DNA of 64,000 nt, from assembly GCA_963678705.1 (NCBI GenBank), contig OY783206.1, positions 12,039,807 through 12,103,806 of the forward strand. The letters are read 5' to 3'. The notes beneath the pieces were generated by a model. It was not told the DNA's origin. It did no database searches and saw only the letters and a program-made list of their open reading frames with translations. Every line of letters starts with the position of its first letter. Within the stretch, counting starts at the first letter, position 1. A program made the translations under genes and the position numbers. Origin of the DNA: Panorpa germanica. Lineage: Eukaryota > Arthropoda > Insecta > Mecoptera > Panorpidae. This document shows positions 49,853 to 61,484 of this stretch, one piece after another.

Positions 49853-51800
49853 CTAGAAAAATAAGAAAAATTGTTACTGGTTGATGTATTTTATAAGTTT
49901 ATTTAAATAATAGTACCAAGCAGAAAAGAAGTGTCGAGCTTTTATCGAACGGAATACGGAACACGTAACACATGCTGCAGTGTTTTGTTGCTGGTTCGTT
50001 TGTTTGGCTTTTGAGCTGACTGAAAATTTAAGTAGTAGTATGACAGGCAGCGAGTGCTCTCACAAATGCAATTCCACATGCGTTAGTATCAACTATGTGT
50101 TAAAATTAAGTGGAAGAGTCTTAAGCCCTCGCTTCCAATGATCCTGCAATTGACGTACAGCACATGCATCTCAAAATCTCTTCGAATTCACGTGCATTAA
50201 TTAAGTACCACGTGACCGAGTTCTCAAGAGAACAGATAATTATAATTCATCAATTTACTACACATGCAACTCTTTCATTGATCAGCTTTTGATTGAATCA
50301 ATGAACCAGAAATGGAAAATGAATTTTCATCTAGACTGAAATGATAGACGTGCGAGTTAAGTCTTCTTGGACATGCTGACGTTAATTGATGCATCATTGA
50401 AATCATCGTGTCTGATGCGAGGCAGACTAATCAGATGTTATGCTGATGTAACTACATTGTATACATTTTAATGCTAGCAAAGCAATGCCGAATTGGTAAA
50501 GTAACGATTTGATTGTTTACCATCTTAGAATAATAAAGATTCAATAGGATATGATTAAGTATTTAATTTTTTTGTAATTAAGCTAAGCGTTAGCAAAGTA
50601 GCAAAAGTAGAAAATTATAAAATGTATACAATTGTTATAACCTAAATATTTGCTAGTCTAATACAAAAGCAAGTTTATTAGCTATAATTTTAAGAAGGTA
50701 GTCAATCTATTTCCTAAATAGTTGATATTTTCAAAATTTCAAGTTTTCTGAAAAAAGTAAAGAAAAACACTACGTGGTGTGTGTCTTCACTATTTATAAA
50801 AGTTTTGAAAATACCTTCATAAAAACAAATTAATAGTGCAGTAATAGACAAAAAAAACGTGCTTTTGCATTAAAAAAATTATTTGTAAATATTTGAATTA
50901 TTTTTATATAAATAAATATTTACAATTTGAAAAAATCATCTATAATCAAAAATCATTGCGTGCGGTGAATGAGTGAGCAATTAATTAATTATTCAATCCC
51001 AATAAAAATTTCTATTTTATTTCAATCAATCTGCCGTGCGGTTATCATTTCCTCGTATCCTTTATAAATGCTTTTGTGTGTTTGAAAGTAGAAACCTGTA
51101 ATGTCGCAGTCGGGGAGAAGGTAGCTGAGCCATAGTTCATAGTTCTTAACTTCAAATAGGCACGTTGGTGATGATTTGTATCTTCAATGATTTTGAATCC
51201 AGCTGTAAATGTTAATAAGGAAGTTATTATACAAGTAAATAAAATGGTTTGAATATTTAATAAAAGGGTGTAGTTCTGCGATAATTGGTGCGAGTTCTTG
51301 ATGTCAGCAAATCTAAACTGTAAATTATTATTTAGGCCAAAACCAACAACAAACAGAAACAACTAAAATATTTATAAATGTTGAAAACATTTAGTAAAAT
51401 AGAATCTGGTTTCCGTCACAACTGTAGCGCCATCTCTTGGTTGATCATGCGTATAGTTGTATAGTTGGTTGCCTAGCTCACTGGCGTTTGTATCTATTTT
51501 ATCAACAACAGAACAGCGTGTATTACCCATGAATTGAATCTCCCAGTGCAAGAACAATCTCTTTACTAATGGCACTTTTGTGATTCATATAAAGACCACC
51601 AGGAGCCGTTCCTGTTATAAAGGATATTTTAAAAACACGAATTAAAATATAACGATAGAATTAGCGTAGTAGAACATAAAAATGTGATAAAAGTGAATAA
51701 ATACGCTAGTGCTACTTGAAACTGCACTTGCAATTGCTAATATCTAGAATATTACTAGTAATTAAGGAACACTTTAATACCTTTATCCTTGATAGACCAT
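49853..51800. other. upstream of the LIM-RapGAP-BTB coding start
   Basis: Must hold, here or further right, the 5' UTR exon and promoter, because exon 1 starts at a splice acceptor (CTAG before 49852). No promoter element could be placed. Frames at 51.0-51.6 kb have no family resemblance. Confidence 0.35.
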
Positions 51801-51802
51801 AT

Positions 51803-52123
51803 ATTCCCGCTAAACGCAAAACGAAAACTCATTTATTATTTTACTTAATATTTTTTACATAACGTTACGTCTTATTATTTATCCATGTTTAACATATTTC
51901 TATTACAATGTCATTAAATAAATGTAACAGTCATAAAAAAATCTTTTACTAATACTGTGTTGATTTAATATACAACATTATATAATCATGCATAAAAAGC
52001 TTTATTGACGTCAGAAAATGTAAATTTATTTGGAAAGATATGTGTATTTTATTATGTAAAAGGTAATAGTTTTATATTAAAGAAACCTTACATATACGTA
52101 ACTGTGTTTAGCGGGAATATATG
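51803..52123. mobile_element. MITE family E, best-preserved copy
   Basis: Inverted ends ATATATTCCCGCTAAAC and, from the right, the same; about 320 bp, no coding. Relatives at 40620 and 44160. Confidence 0.65.
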
Positions 52124-52205
52124 CATTAAAATTAAGACTAACCTAATTAGAGTCATTAAATATGCATACAAAAAATACACTCTTCATGACTTTTCTGTGT
52201 GCACC

Positions 52206-52234
52206 TACATACATACATACATACAGACATACAC
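52206..52234. repeat. (ACAT)n microsatellite
   Basis: Tandem ACAT units, slightly interrupted at the right end. Confidence 0.8.
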
Positions 52235-52316
52235 ATAGCGTACCATGGATGATGGAGGTGATGCAATCAGCGTCCAAAGATTTGACGCCTTATTACGACA
52301 AAGAAAGAATTTGATA

Positions 52317-52745
52317 GTTATAATCATAGAGATATAAGCATAGAGTACGCGAAGTGTACGGCCGCGTGTAAGAGGAAGCGATAAAGGCAAAGACAGAGAT
52401 AGCCTACCGAGAGTCCTATCTGTTTCTTCCTAGCCGAACCGCTGCTGCTGGCTTAGTTGATTGGTGGTAAGGTAGGGCGTAAACAAGCAAACAGACTCTA
52501 TAGTTAAAATAAAAATATTTGTAATAGGTAATGTAGCATACAGTAAATTTTAAAATGAATAAAGACATCGACACCCCAGTCCCCCACTCTAACGCAATAT
52601 GGCTCTAGTATAGCTATATTTTCGTTAGCGCGCCAGTCAATCACAGTACTCGGCTCGAAAGAGACACAAAGGACTTTCGCGACTATCTGACTCTTTGCTT
52701 TTATCATAGTATTCAGCTTCTTGCACACTCTATTCTTATATCTCT
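52317..52745. repeat. inverted pair of a diverged repeat
   Basis: Left arm 52317-52480 and the reverse complement of 52580-52745 share CATAGAGATATAAG, ATAGAGT and, further in, GTCC...TCTTTC...AGCCGA. Arms of about 160 nt, spacer about 100 nt. Richer in G+C than the neighbourhood. Confidence 0.5.
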
Positions 52746-52800
52746 ATGGTTAAAATTGTTGTAAAAACTATTTATTTTAATGGTCCATTTACTGACTTTT

Positions 52801-52925
52801 GGGTTGTCCATAAATTACGTTACATAAATTTTATGGTGTTTAATCATCTCTCCCTTGTCACGTTTTGTCACACTTTGTGAATCTTGCTCTTTGAGTGTAA
52901 CCTTTCTGCTACAGGCCCCCCACCC
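52801..52925. repeat. MITE family W, partial copy
   Basis: Starts GGGTTGTCCATAAATTACGT and contains TTTTGTCACACTTTGTGAA, also present in 53477-53742. Confidence 0.5.
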
Positions 52926-53476
52926 TTTCATATATAAAATATTTATACATATATTAAAAATTTCTACCTATACTATGTGGGGGGAATCGAATATTACTAT
53001 AAGTTAAACCTGAAATTCGTGTTACATTATACCAAGACGGTATTGTTGCGTTTCAATTTAAGTGATTACACTCTCAGTAGATCAGTACAACCCTATCAGG
53101 CACTTTTCAAATCTCCATTAGGTTGTTCTTATAACTTTTGTTATTTTATAAAACTTTTACAGTAGTTTCGATCTTAAGGATTGAACTTTCTTTTTGTCCG
53201 TTTACGATTTCTCAAAGAAAACAAAAAAAAACTTTGTCTCAAACAAATGATAATAAAAAGAAAATAGATGAAAACTGGTTTATACAAAGTGGAAAAGAGT
53301 AATAAAGTAAATTAGATACAGTCAGATAGAGAGAGTTACGTTTATAAAGTATATACATATGAATCTGCAGTGGGGGGTAACAGAGCCGGCCCGAACAAAA
53401 CTAAGGTGCAAATGAATCCGATTTCTAGGATTTGTTTCAGTAAAATATCTAAAGTAACATTCATACCTCGTGTTTA

Positions 53477-53742
53477 GAGGTCATCTATAAATTAAGTCAC
53501 ACATTTCACGTTTCTTTAATCCCATCTCCCGTCTCCATAATCGCATCTTGTAACACATTGTTGATACCCCCTCCCACCACAAAAAAATGTTTCTTTTTTT
53601 GATCATTTTTTTTTTTAACCAAATTTTAATTAGATGTGACATCATAAAACTTAAGACTCTTTTCCTCTCCTCTTCTTGTAACGTTTTGTCACACATTGTG
53701 AACCTCTCTCTTTATCCATGTGACATAATTAATACATGCCAC
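53477..53742. mobile_element. PIF/Harbinger-like MITE (family W)
   Basis: Inverted ends GAGGTCATCTATAAATTAAG and, from the right, GTGGCATGTATTAATTATG; TTA on both sides (53474-53476, 53743-53745). Confidence 0.6.
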
Positions 53743-53759
53743 TTAGCCCATTTTTACTA

Positions 53760-55980
53760 GAATCAATATAAAGAGGTATTTAATACACATCCCGCAATAA
53801 GAAATTGTCACGTTACTTTATAATCACCCTGTACATAATTCTGGGTTAATACAATTTACTTCTATATGAATAATAATGCACATGTCGATAATTTCAACTT
53901 CATTTACCATCCAATGTGATTATTATAATGAATTTTAGTTATTAAACACGCCGCATTTGAATAATTGATAATTGACATCAGTTATTCATGATGTCACGCT
54001 TATATTAAAAAGAGAGAACACCCTGTAACACTCGTAAAATGCTATATTTTGTAATCACCCTATTCTTTACTTTCTCGATATTAATTTGAATATCGCCAGA
54101 AGCGAACGTTTTGATATTTGATAAGGGTTGAGAACTCCTAACTAACCCTTATCTATAACCTTATCAAATCTTATAATCTTTGATCATTTTTAAATCAAAA
54201 TGTCCGTCATTCTGTTATTGATACTCTCTCCAGTTTGGTTTTATTATAATCTGTGAAATTTAATCCTCTCAATCATTCTGCTATTCAATACTAACTATAA
54301 TATTTTATTATAATAATGACTTGGTTTGCTAAGAAAAAAGAGTCTATGCTGAAGACGAAATTGATTTTGTCGCAGCTCGGCACAGAAAGCAGCCAAGGCA
54401 TTGGATTGAATTTTGTATTGCATTGAAGAAAACGTGAAAGAGAGAGGAAGCAAAAAGACAACGTATGTTTACTCGTATAAACAATTTGGTGAAGTTCGAG
54501 TCACTCGTACAATTCTATTCTAACGCTTTACAAGTTCTCTACCTGTCACAGATTTTGTGTTAGTTTTTCATAATAATATTCTTTCTTTTTCCAACATCAT
54601 TCATTAAGTATTTCTGTTTCTTTCCCACATGGATATATTTTTTTTAAGTTCACTTTCATCTCATTTATTCCAAAGTGAGAGAGAAACGAGATGCGGTTAG
54701 ACAAGTAAAATATATTTTTCACCGTTACACTTGTATACTTGTATAGTATTTTGTTCAGTACAGTATGTTTAGAGTATATGATATCCTTTTCCAACAAATA
54801 TTTCTTTAATGGTAATAGACAGACGCTATCTCCCTCAATCCCCGAATATAAAGTATATAAACGAAGATAGTATCTAGTGATGGTAAAACAGAGGTTTTAA
54901 ACCTAACGCAGACCTGCCGATCGTGGATTTTTGAATCACTAAAACAATGTAAAAAACTAATATAACGAGTATTGTTGAAGATGAATTATATTCATTAAAA
55001 AAATCACGATCCGTACGAAAGATTACATCTATTTATTTCTTCATTTAAATATTTATATTTTGCAGACTCTAAAAAGTAGAATTCCATTAAGTTTTATACC
55101 CCTGCTAGTGTCAACTTTATAACTCCGGTCATAAATCATAAACCGACTCCGCTTTTAATTCAGCAGTGAACCGTCGTTGCGATCTCTGTAGGTCATAAAA
55201 AGGGCCTTTCCTATGAACGACTGAATAGAAAACGAACACGTTCCAGACAAAAAACTCATGATATGTAATAGAATTTAAGTAGAATTTACTCCAAAATGTC
55301 GACCGAAAGAGGATGTCAGCCAATCACAGATTTTGCTACCCAAATCTCTTCTCTTCCTTGGTCATACGATAAATCTTTGCGATGACTGCTCCAGACTTTC
55401 TGCAGAAACTTGTATTATATAAATATAAATAAATTAATGGCCGGTACTTATACAATATGGAATATAAACTACACAAAAAATAAAACCGACGGTATTGTAA
55501 TCAAATTCATTAAGGATAGCGACATGCAAATTTCACTTTAATTTCCATGAAGCTACAGTTGGATATGTATCGTACAAGTATACCACCAATACTATCTCAT
55601 ATCGTCAGTTCTATGCTATATGTCGGGAAAAGGTTCAATCAACTTGGAAAGTCGTCATTCAAGCTAAAAAAAAACTAATAAAAAAACAATCAAAAAACTA
55701 ATCGCAATAAGTCAGTTTCAGGTGAAGAAAATAAAATAAATGTAATATAAAGTAAATACTGCCAAAAACTATTTAGAACTTTTTGGAAAGTAACAAAAAC
55801 AATTAAAAGTTTATTCAGTAAACAATTTGGACCCAATTCGAATTCATATTTATTAAAATCTAAAAAGAGTTTGTTCATTATTCAGCTATTCGTATGAAAT
55901 AGTCGTTATCTCTGTCATGAAATTTGTTAGAATTTAATCGATGAAAAAGTTTATGTTAATTGAATATTCTTATTATTCTT
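53760..55980. other. AT-rich DNA, nothing firmly identified
   Basis: No coding gene or RNA. A segment at 55170-55300 resembles 20480-20620 weakly (CTATGAACGACTG, ACTCCAAAATGT), maybe an old repeat. Confidence 0.35.
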
Positions 55981-55984
55981 TGAG

Positions 55985-56500
55985 TGTACTATCTTAAATG
56001 TTAATCTTGTTTAATGTATTGCACACTGGTGCGACTTAAACATGCGACACTAATAAAACCCAAATTTATGTTATTTAAAAAAATTGTAGGTAGTTTTTTT
56101 ATGAAACAAAAATTTTCCAATCTGTCGGCGGTACTTCTAAAAGGTTTGCGATTTTGAATGTGATCTCCAGTATAATCTCAGTCTGTGTTGAAGTTTTCTT
56201 ATAGTTGTGTTTAGTAAATAAATACAAATTATTGAAAATGGTGTTTAAATGGACCAATGAAATAGAACTGAACAATAGACCCTTGTCGAACTAACTTTGA
56301 TAAGGGTAACCACGAGTTAGCAGAGACGTTGTTAAATAACTGAAATGAATTACTTTATCTTATAATTATTATTTTCTTTTCTAAAATAGGTTGAAGGAAT
56401 TCGTTCGGAATATGAAAGCTTCCGACGTAATAAGTTGAATGTCGCATTAGTGTGGACGTGTTGTACAACTTCTTCCAACAAATGTTTAAGTCGCTAGTAT
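55985..56500 (-). repeat. repeat family F, inverted copy
   Basis: Reverse complement matches 34260-35050: GTAGTTTTTTTATGAAAC, AGTTAGCAGAGACG and GGACGTGTTGTACAACTTCT appear in reverse order and strand. Confidence 0.6.
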
Positions 56501-56541
56501 GTGTACGACGCTTAAGGGTTAGCAGGTTTTAGTATTATGTA

Positions 56542-57330
56542 GCACATGGGCTGAAAAGTTCCGGCCTAACACATAGATGGCGCTAGTTTTATTGCAGTCA
56601 CCTTTTTTCAGTTAATACTAACCTTCAAAAGACAGCTGTTAAAATTTCATGATATTCTATTCAGTAGTTTGTGAGTTATTGTGCTAAGAGTGACGCTACT
56701 TTTGTTATTTTCAAAACAATGGATCAAAAACAATTTCGTGTTTTAATTTTACATTGCTTCTTGATGGGAAAAATACCGTTCAAGCGAAGCAATGGCTTGA
56801 AAAGTGTTATGGGGACTCCGCTCCATCAGAAACAACAATAAAACGTTGGTTTGCTGACTTCAAACGTGGTCGTAGAGACACCGATGATGCAGAACGCAGT
56901 GGACGTCCAAATGAGGCGGTAACACCAGAAAACATAAAAAAATCCACAAAATCGTTTTGAATGATCGAAAAGTGAAGTTGCGTGAGTTAGCTGACATCGT
57001 AAAGATATCAAAAGAACGTGTTGGCTTTATATTGCATGAGCATTTGACTAAGAGAAAGCTCTGTTCAAAGTGGGTGCCGCGTTTGCTTACTGTTGACCAA
57101 AAACGAGAACGTGTTGATGATTCTGAGCAGTGTTTCGCCATGTTTAAACGTAACAAACCGGAATTTTCGCGTCGATATGTGACAATGGATGAAACATGGA
57201 TCCATCACTTCACTCCGGAATCAAAACGATCGTCATCTGAGTGGACAGCAACTGGTGAACCTCGTCCAAAGCGCTCGAAAGCACAACAATCGGCTGGAAA
57301 GATGTCTTTAAGTAAATATTGAATCCTAAT
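56542..57330 (+). mobile_element. mariner element, broken
   Basis: Begins after TA (56540-56541) with GCACATGGGCTGAAAAGTTC, a mariner-type terminus. Holds a transposase pseudogene (56719-57322). The 3' terminus is not recognisable: after the catalytic block only about 30 nt remain before the target duplication of the LINE. Confidence 0.75.
56719..57322 (+). pseudogene. mariner transposase, frameshifted and truncated
   Basis: ATG at 56719 opens MDQKQFRVLILHCFLMGKN, the helix-turn-helix region (KRWFADFKRGRRDTDDAERS), then one A is missing in a run near 56940, shifting the frame. The next frame (from 56957) continues with LNDRKVKLRELADIV, WVPRLLTVDQK and the first catalytic aspartate in MDETWIHHFTPESK, up to SKAQQSAGK. 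The other two catalytic aspartates are lost. It cannot transpose by itself. Confidence 0.85.
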
Positions 57331-57348
57331 AAAAATAGTAGGTATTAT

Positions 57349-57361
57349 AACTTTCGATATA
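57349..57361. repeat. target-site duplication of the LINE, left copy
   Basis: AACTTTCGATATA, identical to 63122-63134. Confidence 0.85.
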
Positions 57362-57550
57362 TTTTTTTTTTTTTTTTTAATTATTTAGGCTTTGGCTTAT
57401 TCAGCCTTCTTGCCATTGCTTTTATTTGTAAAATTATATAAAAATTTACATATAAATTATAATTGTTCTAATAAATACAAAACAAATTGATTCTTTTAAA
57501 AAATTAAACTTAAAATTAAATACATACTAAATAAAATATTTTAACTTAAA

Positions 57551-60500
57551 TTACACTTCTATATTATTTTCTATCACAAAGTTTGTTAATATTTCCGCCG
57601 TTGCTTCACTTGTCATTAAACAGGACATATTGACTGGGAACTGTGTTACATTACGTAAATCATTTAAAAGTCTATCAATTTTTGATGATAAAAGATGACA
57701 CCCTAGAATTATATGGTCCAAAGACCCTTCTTCTCCACATATACAATTTGGTGTGTCTTTTATATTTATTTTGTATAGATGAGCTGGACATCTAGAATGC
57801 CCAGATTTCATTCGACAATTTGTTGAAATATATCTTCGTGAATGGTTTTTATTAAACCATGTGGTTGTTGGAATTTTTTGATTCGCTGCAAAAAAATTTT
57901 TTCCAGTACTTTGACTTTTCTCATTATATATACTCTGCCATTCTGCCATACAATTTTCTTTAATTATTTTTTTGGAATCATTTATTGACCAATTTATTTC
58001 GATTATTTCCCCATCTACACAAGCTTCTTTGGCCAGTTTGTCAGCCATTTCGTTTCCTTTTATGCCTACATGTCCAGGAATCCAAATAAGTTTAACATTG
58101 ATATCATTTTTTTTCATTTTTAAAAGATATTCTTTAATTGAACATATTTTGTTATTATTATTGTTTTTGAATTTATTGTTATTTAAAGATACACAAACAC
58201 TACGAGAATCTGTGAAGATTAATATATTTTTATTGTCAGTTTTTTGTATTATTTCTAGTAATTTCATAATTGCTGTTATTTCTGTATTATAAGAATTTGT
58301 GATGTTGTTAAGTTTGTATTTGTACTGTTGATCTGTATTATAATTGAAAATGCCAATTCCTCCAGTTTTAGAGTTTTTTTCGAATGAACCATCGGTAAAC
58401 CATATACTCCAGTTTATATCATCTTTTGTTATATATTCCATATATTTTTGATAAGTTATTTCCTTACTGTCATTCTTCTTGAACAAATTTATTTCTGTAT
58501 GTATTGTTGTCATGCTTATTTCTAATGGAAATTTGAAAAAAGGTATAATGTTGTGTACCTCTAAGTTCAAGTTATTATATCTATCAAAACTAGTTAAAAG
58601 TGCCGGTTTTTTATGAGTTGTCCAATATGGTTTATTATAAAGAACATATAGTTTAGATAATCTTGTATTTAAGGGGCCACATGAGTTATGTCTGTTTTTA
58701 CAAAAGAAACTGTCTGATATTTGTTGTATTCTGATATTTACCGGAGGAATATTAGTTTGATAGTTGAGGATTTGGATTGGTGTTGAAACCATTGCACCTA
58801 ATATTATTCTTAAACATTTGTTTTGTATAATTTCAATTTTTTTTAATCTTGAGTTATTTGCGGTGCAGATCATAGTACTAGAATAGTCAATATGCGGTCT
58901 AACAATAGCTTTATATATTTTTATTAAGGTTGTTGGGTGTGCGCCCCATTTGTATCCTGCTATACATCGCATCAAATTTAAGCCTTTTTGACATTTGTTA
59001 ATAATATGTGCAATTTCTTTCGCCCAAGTGCTTTTCGTATCAAAGAATATACCCAGAAATTTGGTATTTGAAGTAACAGTTATATTTTTATTTCTGATGG
59101 TTATTTTTGGACTGCAGTTTATTCTATGCCTTGTAAATATAACTATTTTACTTTTTTCTGACGATATATTTAATTTGATTTCCTTTAATAAAATATCTAG
59201 TTTTCTTAATTTCGATTGTAATCTGTTTTGAGCTATATCTTGTGTATGACCCATACTATAAATAACCATGTCATCTGCATACATCAGTACTGTTGTGTTG
59301 TTATCTGATAATGTTGTTAACTTTTCTGTGTATATGTTGAATAATAAGGGAGATAATATTGAGCCTTGTGGAATTCCGTGATTACATAGTATAGGACCAG
59401 TTAACTTATTATTGTATCTAACTGTTATTTCTCTATTTTGGAAGTAGTTTATAATCCAGTTGGATATTTTGGAAGATATACCTATGTTTTCTACTTTTTC
59501 TTTTAATATTTTTAGATTAACATTGTCATAAGCAGCTTCAATATCAATGAAAGCAGCTATCATATAATGATTTTTACTGTATGTTCTTTGAATATCGATA
59601 TTCAATATGTTTAAGTTATGCTGTGTACTTCTTGTTTTTCTAAACGCAAATTGTAACTCAGGTAATCTTTTATGATGTTCGAGATACCACTCCAGTCTGT
59701 TTTTGATGATGGATTCCATAGTTTTGCCCATACATGATAGTAAAGTAATTGGTCTGAATGATTCTTCTTTGTTTGGATCTTTTCCTGTTTTTAATATAGG
59801 AACAACGATATGTTTTTTCCAGTCTAATGGTATATCAGCAGTGTTTAATGACAGATTGTATATTTGTGTAAGATGATTTATTGCATTGTCAGGTAAGTTT
59901 TGTATCATTTTGTAATTTATTCTATCAAATCCTGTGCTACTGTTTTTATTATGATTTAACGCGAATTTTACTTCATTTTTATTTATGTTATTATCTAGAA
60001 AATTATCTTTTACGATGGTGGTGGTAGTAATATTTAAATTGTTGTTCTGTGGAAATTTTTTTTTAATGAATTCTTCTATTAAATTTTCATTATCACTTAT
60101 CCTTTTAGTACTATAGCTTTTATTGTTAATTTTTCTTATATTATTCCAGACAATGTTGGTTGTTGTGTTTGGGTTTAAATTCTCGCAGAAATTTTGCCAT
60201 TCTATTTTTTTTCTGGCTCTAAAATATCGTCTGGTTTTAGCTTGATGTTTTTTATAATTTAAATAATTCGCCATTGTCATGTTTTTATTAAAAATAGTTA
60301 GTGCTAGTTTTCTTTGAGCTATCATTTTATTGCACTCAGTGTCCCACCAAGACGGTTTTATTTTATTAGGAGTTATATTATACAATCTGGTAGATGGGAT
60401 ATGTATGTCTGCCGAATTATTAATAACATCTCTAAATTGGTTGTATTTGTTTTCAACATCTTGGGGATTACTTGTGATTCCATTTGTGCTAAGGTTTGAA

Positions 60501-61279
60501 ATTCTGCTTTCTATTTCAAGGTTATATTTCTCCCAATCTGCTTTTCGGAAATTTCTCCTCGTTAAATATTCAGATGTACGGTAACGGTCTTTATTATAGT
60601 CATTCAAACAGAAAAAAATTGGATAGTGATCACTACCTAAGCTATCTGCAAGAACTTGCCACGAAGTAATTTGTTGTGTTAAAGTCATTGATACCAATGT
60701 GAGATCCAATATACTGTCCCTTGTACTGAGATTGCTTACTCTAGTTGGTTTATCATCGTTGATAATATTTAGATTTTCGTTTTCTATGAAATCTAACAAT
60801 TCGTTACCTTCATACTGACTACCTGGACAATTTATATCCCAAGCAAGATTAGTCGCGTTAAAATCTCCAGCAAGTATAACAGGAACATCTATTTGTTGTT
60901 TTATCTGTGACCAATTAGAATTAGATAGTTTATGATTCGGTTTAGCATAGATTGATAAAATACATATTACATCAGTTTCGTTATGTGTTAAAATTATTCC
61001 AACTATTTCGACCGAATTAAATGGGTTATTTAGCATTACTCTTTTATATTTTATAGATTTATGAATCAAGATAGCAGCACCCCCGTGGGGATTATAGTTT
61101 GTATTCTGTATCCTATCTTCTCTTTCAATAAAATAACCTTTGATGTTGAAATTGATATTTTTTGTTAAAAACGTTTCTGATAGTATGCATATATGTATGT
61201 TATGCTTCTGTAACATATGTTGTAGTTCCTCTTTAATATATCTGACTCCTCTGCAATTCCATTGAATAAAATTTATCAT
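57551..61279 (-). CDS. LINE ORF2: endonuclease, reverse transcriptase, RNase H
   Basis: 1242 residues. AP-type endonuclease in the first 225 residues: WNCRG at 7-11, E35 in SETF, GDFNA at 138-142, SDHYP at 216-220. Reverse transcriptase about 480-760: GIPQGSILSPLLF at 635-647 and YADD at 667-670. RNase H about 957-1090 with D963 (FTDGS), E1000 (TE), D1024 (FTDS) and D1080 (EMAD) all present. A Cys/His segment (CICGEEGSLDH) lies near the C-terminus. The endonuclease nicks the target and the RT copies element RNA in place. No stops or frameshifts, so it may be active. Codon use is extremely A/T-biased. Confidence 0.95.
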   Translation of the reverse strand: MINFIQWNCRGVRYIKEELQHMLQKHNIHICILSETFLTKNINFNIKGYFIEREDRIQNTNYNPHGGAAILIHKSIKYKRVMLNNPFNSVEIVGIILTHNETDVICILSIYAKPNHKLSNSNWSQIKQQIDVPVILAGDFNATNLAWDINCPGSQYEGNELLDFIENENLNIINDDKPTRVSNLSTRDSILDLTLVSMTLTQQITSWQVLADSLGSDHYPIFFCLNDYNKDRYRTSEYLTRRNFRKADWEKYNLEIESRISNLSTNGITSNPQDVENKYNQFRDVINNSADIHIPSTRLYNITPNKIKPSWWDTECNKMIAQRKLALTIFNKNMTMANYLNYKKHQAKTRRYFRARKKIEWQNFCENLNPNTTTNIVWNNIRKINNKSYSTKRISDNENLIEEFIKKKFPQNNNLNITTTTIVKDNFLDNNINKNEVKFALNHNKNSSTGFDRINYKMIQNLPDNAINHLTQIYNLSLNTADIPLDWKKHIVVPILKTGKDPNKEESFRPITLLSCMGKTMESIIKNRLEWYLEHHKRLPELQFAFRKTRSTQHNLNILNIDIQRTYSKNHYMIAAFIDIEAAYDNVNLKILKEKVENIGISSKISNWIINYFQNREITVRYNNKLTGPILCNHGIPQGSILSPLLFNIYTEKLTTLSDNNTTVLMYADDMVIYSMGHTQDIAQNRLQSKLRKLDILLKEIKLNISSEKSKIVIFTRHRINCSPKITIRNKNITVTSNTKFLGIFFDTKSTWAKEIAHIINKCQKGLNLMRCIAGYKWGAHPTTLIKIYKAIVRPHIDYSSTMICTANNSRLKKIEIIQNKCLRIILGAMVSTPIQILNYQTNIPPVNIRIQQISDSFFCKNRHNSCGPLNTRLSKLYVLYNKPYWTTHKKPALLTSFDRYNNLNLEVHNIIPFFKFPLEISMTTIHTEINLFKKNDSKEITYQKYMEYITKDDINWSIWFTDGSFEKNSKTGGIGIFNYNTDQQYKYKLNNITNSYNTEITAIMKLLEIIQKTDNKNILIFTDSRSVCVSLNNNKFKNNNNNKICSIKEYLLKMKKNDINVKLIWIPGHVGIKGNEMADKLAKEACVDGEIIEINWSINDSKKIIKENCMAEWQSIYNEKSQSTGKNFFAANQKIPTTTWFNKNHSRRYISTNCRMKSGHSRCPAHLYKINIKDTPNCICGEEGSLDHIILGCHLLSSKIDRLLNDLRNVTQFPVNMSCLMTSEATAEILTNFVIENNIEV

Positions 61280-61484
61280 TTTAACTGTTTTAATTAATTA
61301 TTGATTTTTATATCTGTCCTTGGTCTTGTTGTTAGATTTATTTATATATTTTATTTTATTTTATTTTCTCTCCGTTTATATAATTATTGTTGATTTAATA
61401 TTTTAGTAAATTTATTAAACGATTAGGTTTAGTGATGTGAATAGATTTTTAAAAAATAAACTTAATTTATATATCGATGTTTTC

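Noticed and set aside
48313-49864. Several frames of 60-80 codons on both strands around 48.3-49.9 kb
   Set aside because: Shadows of the GC-richer exon 1 of the LIM-RapGAP-BTB gene.
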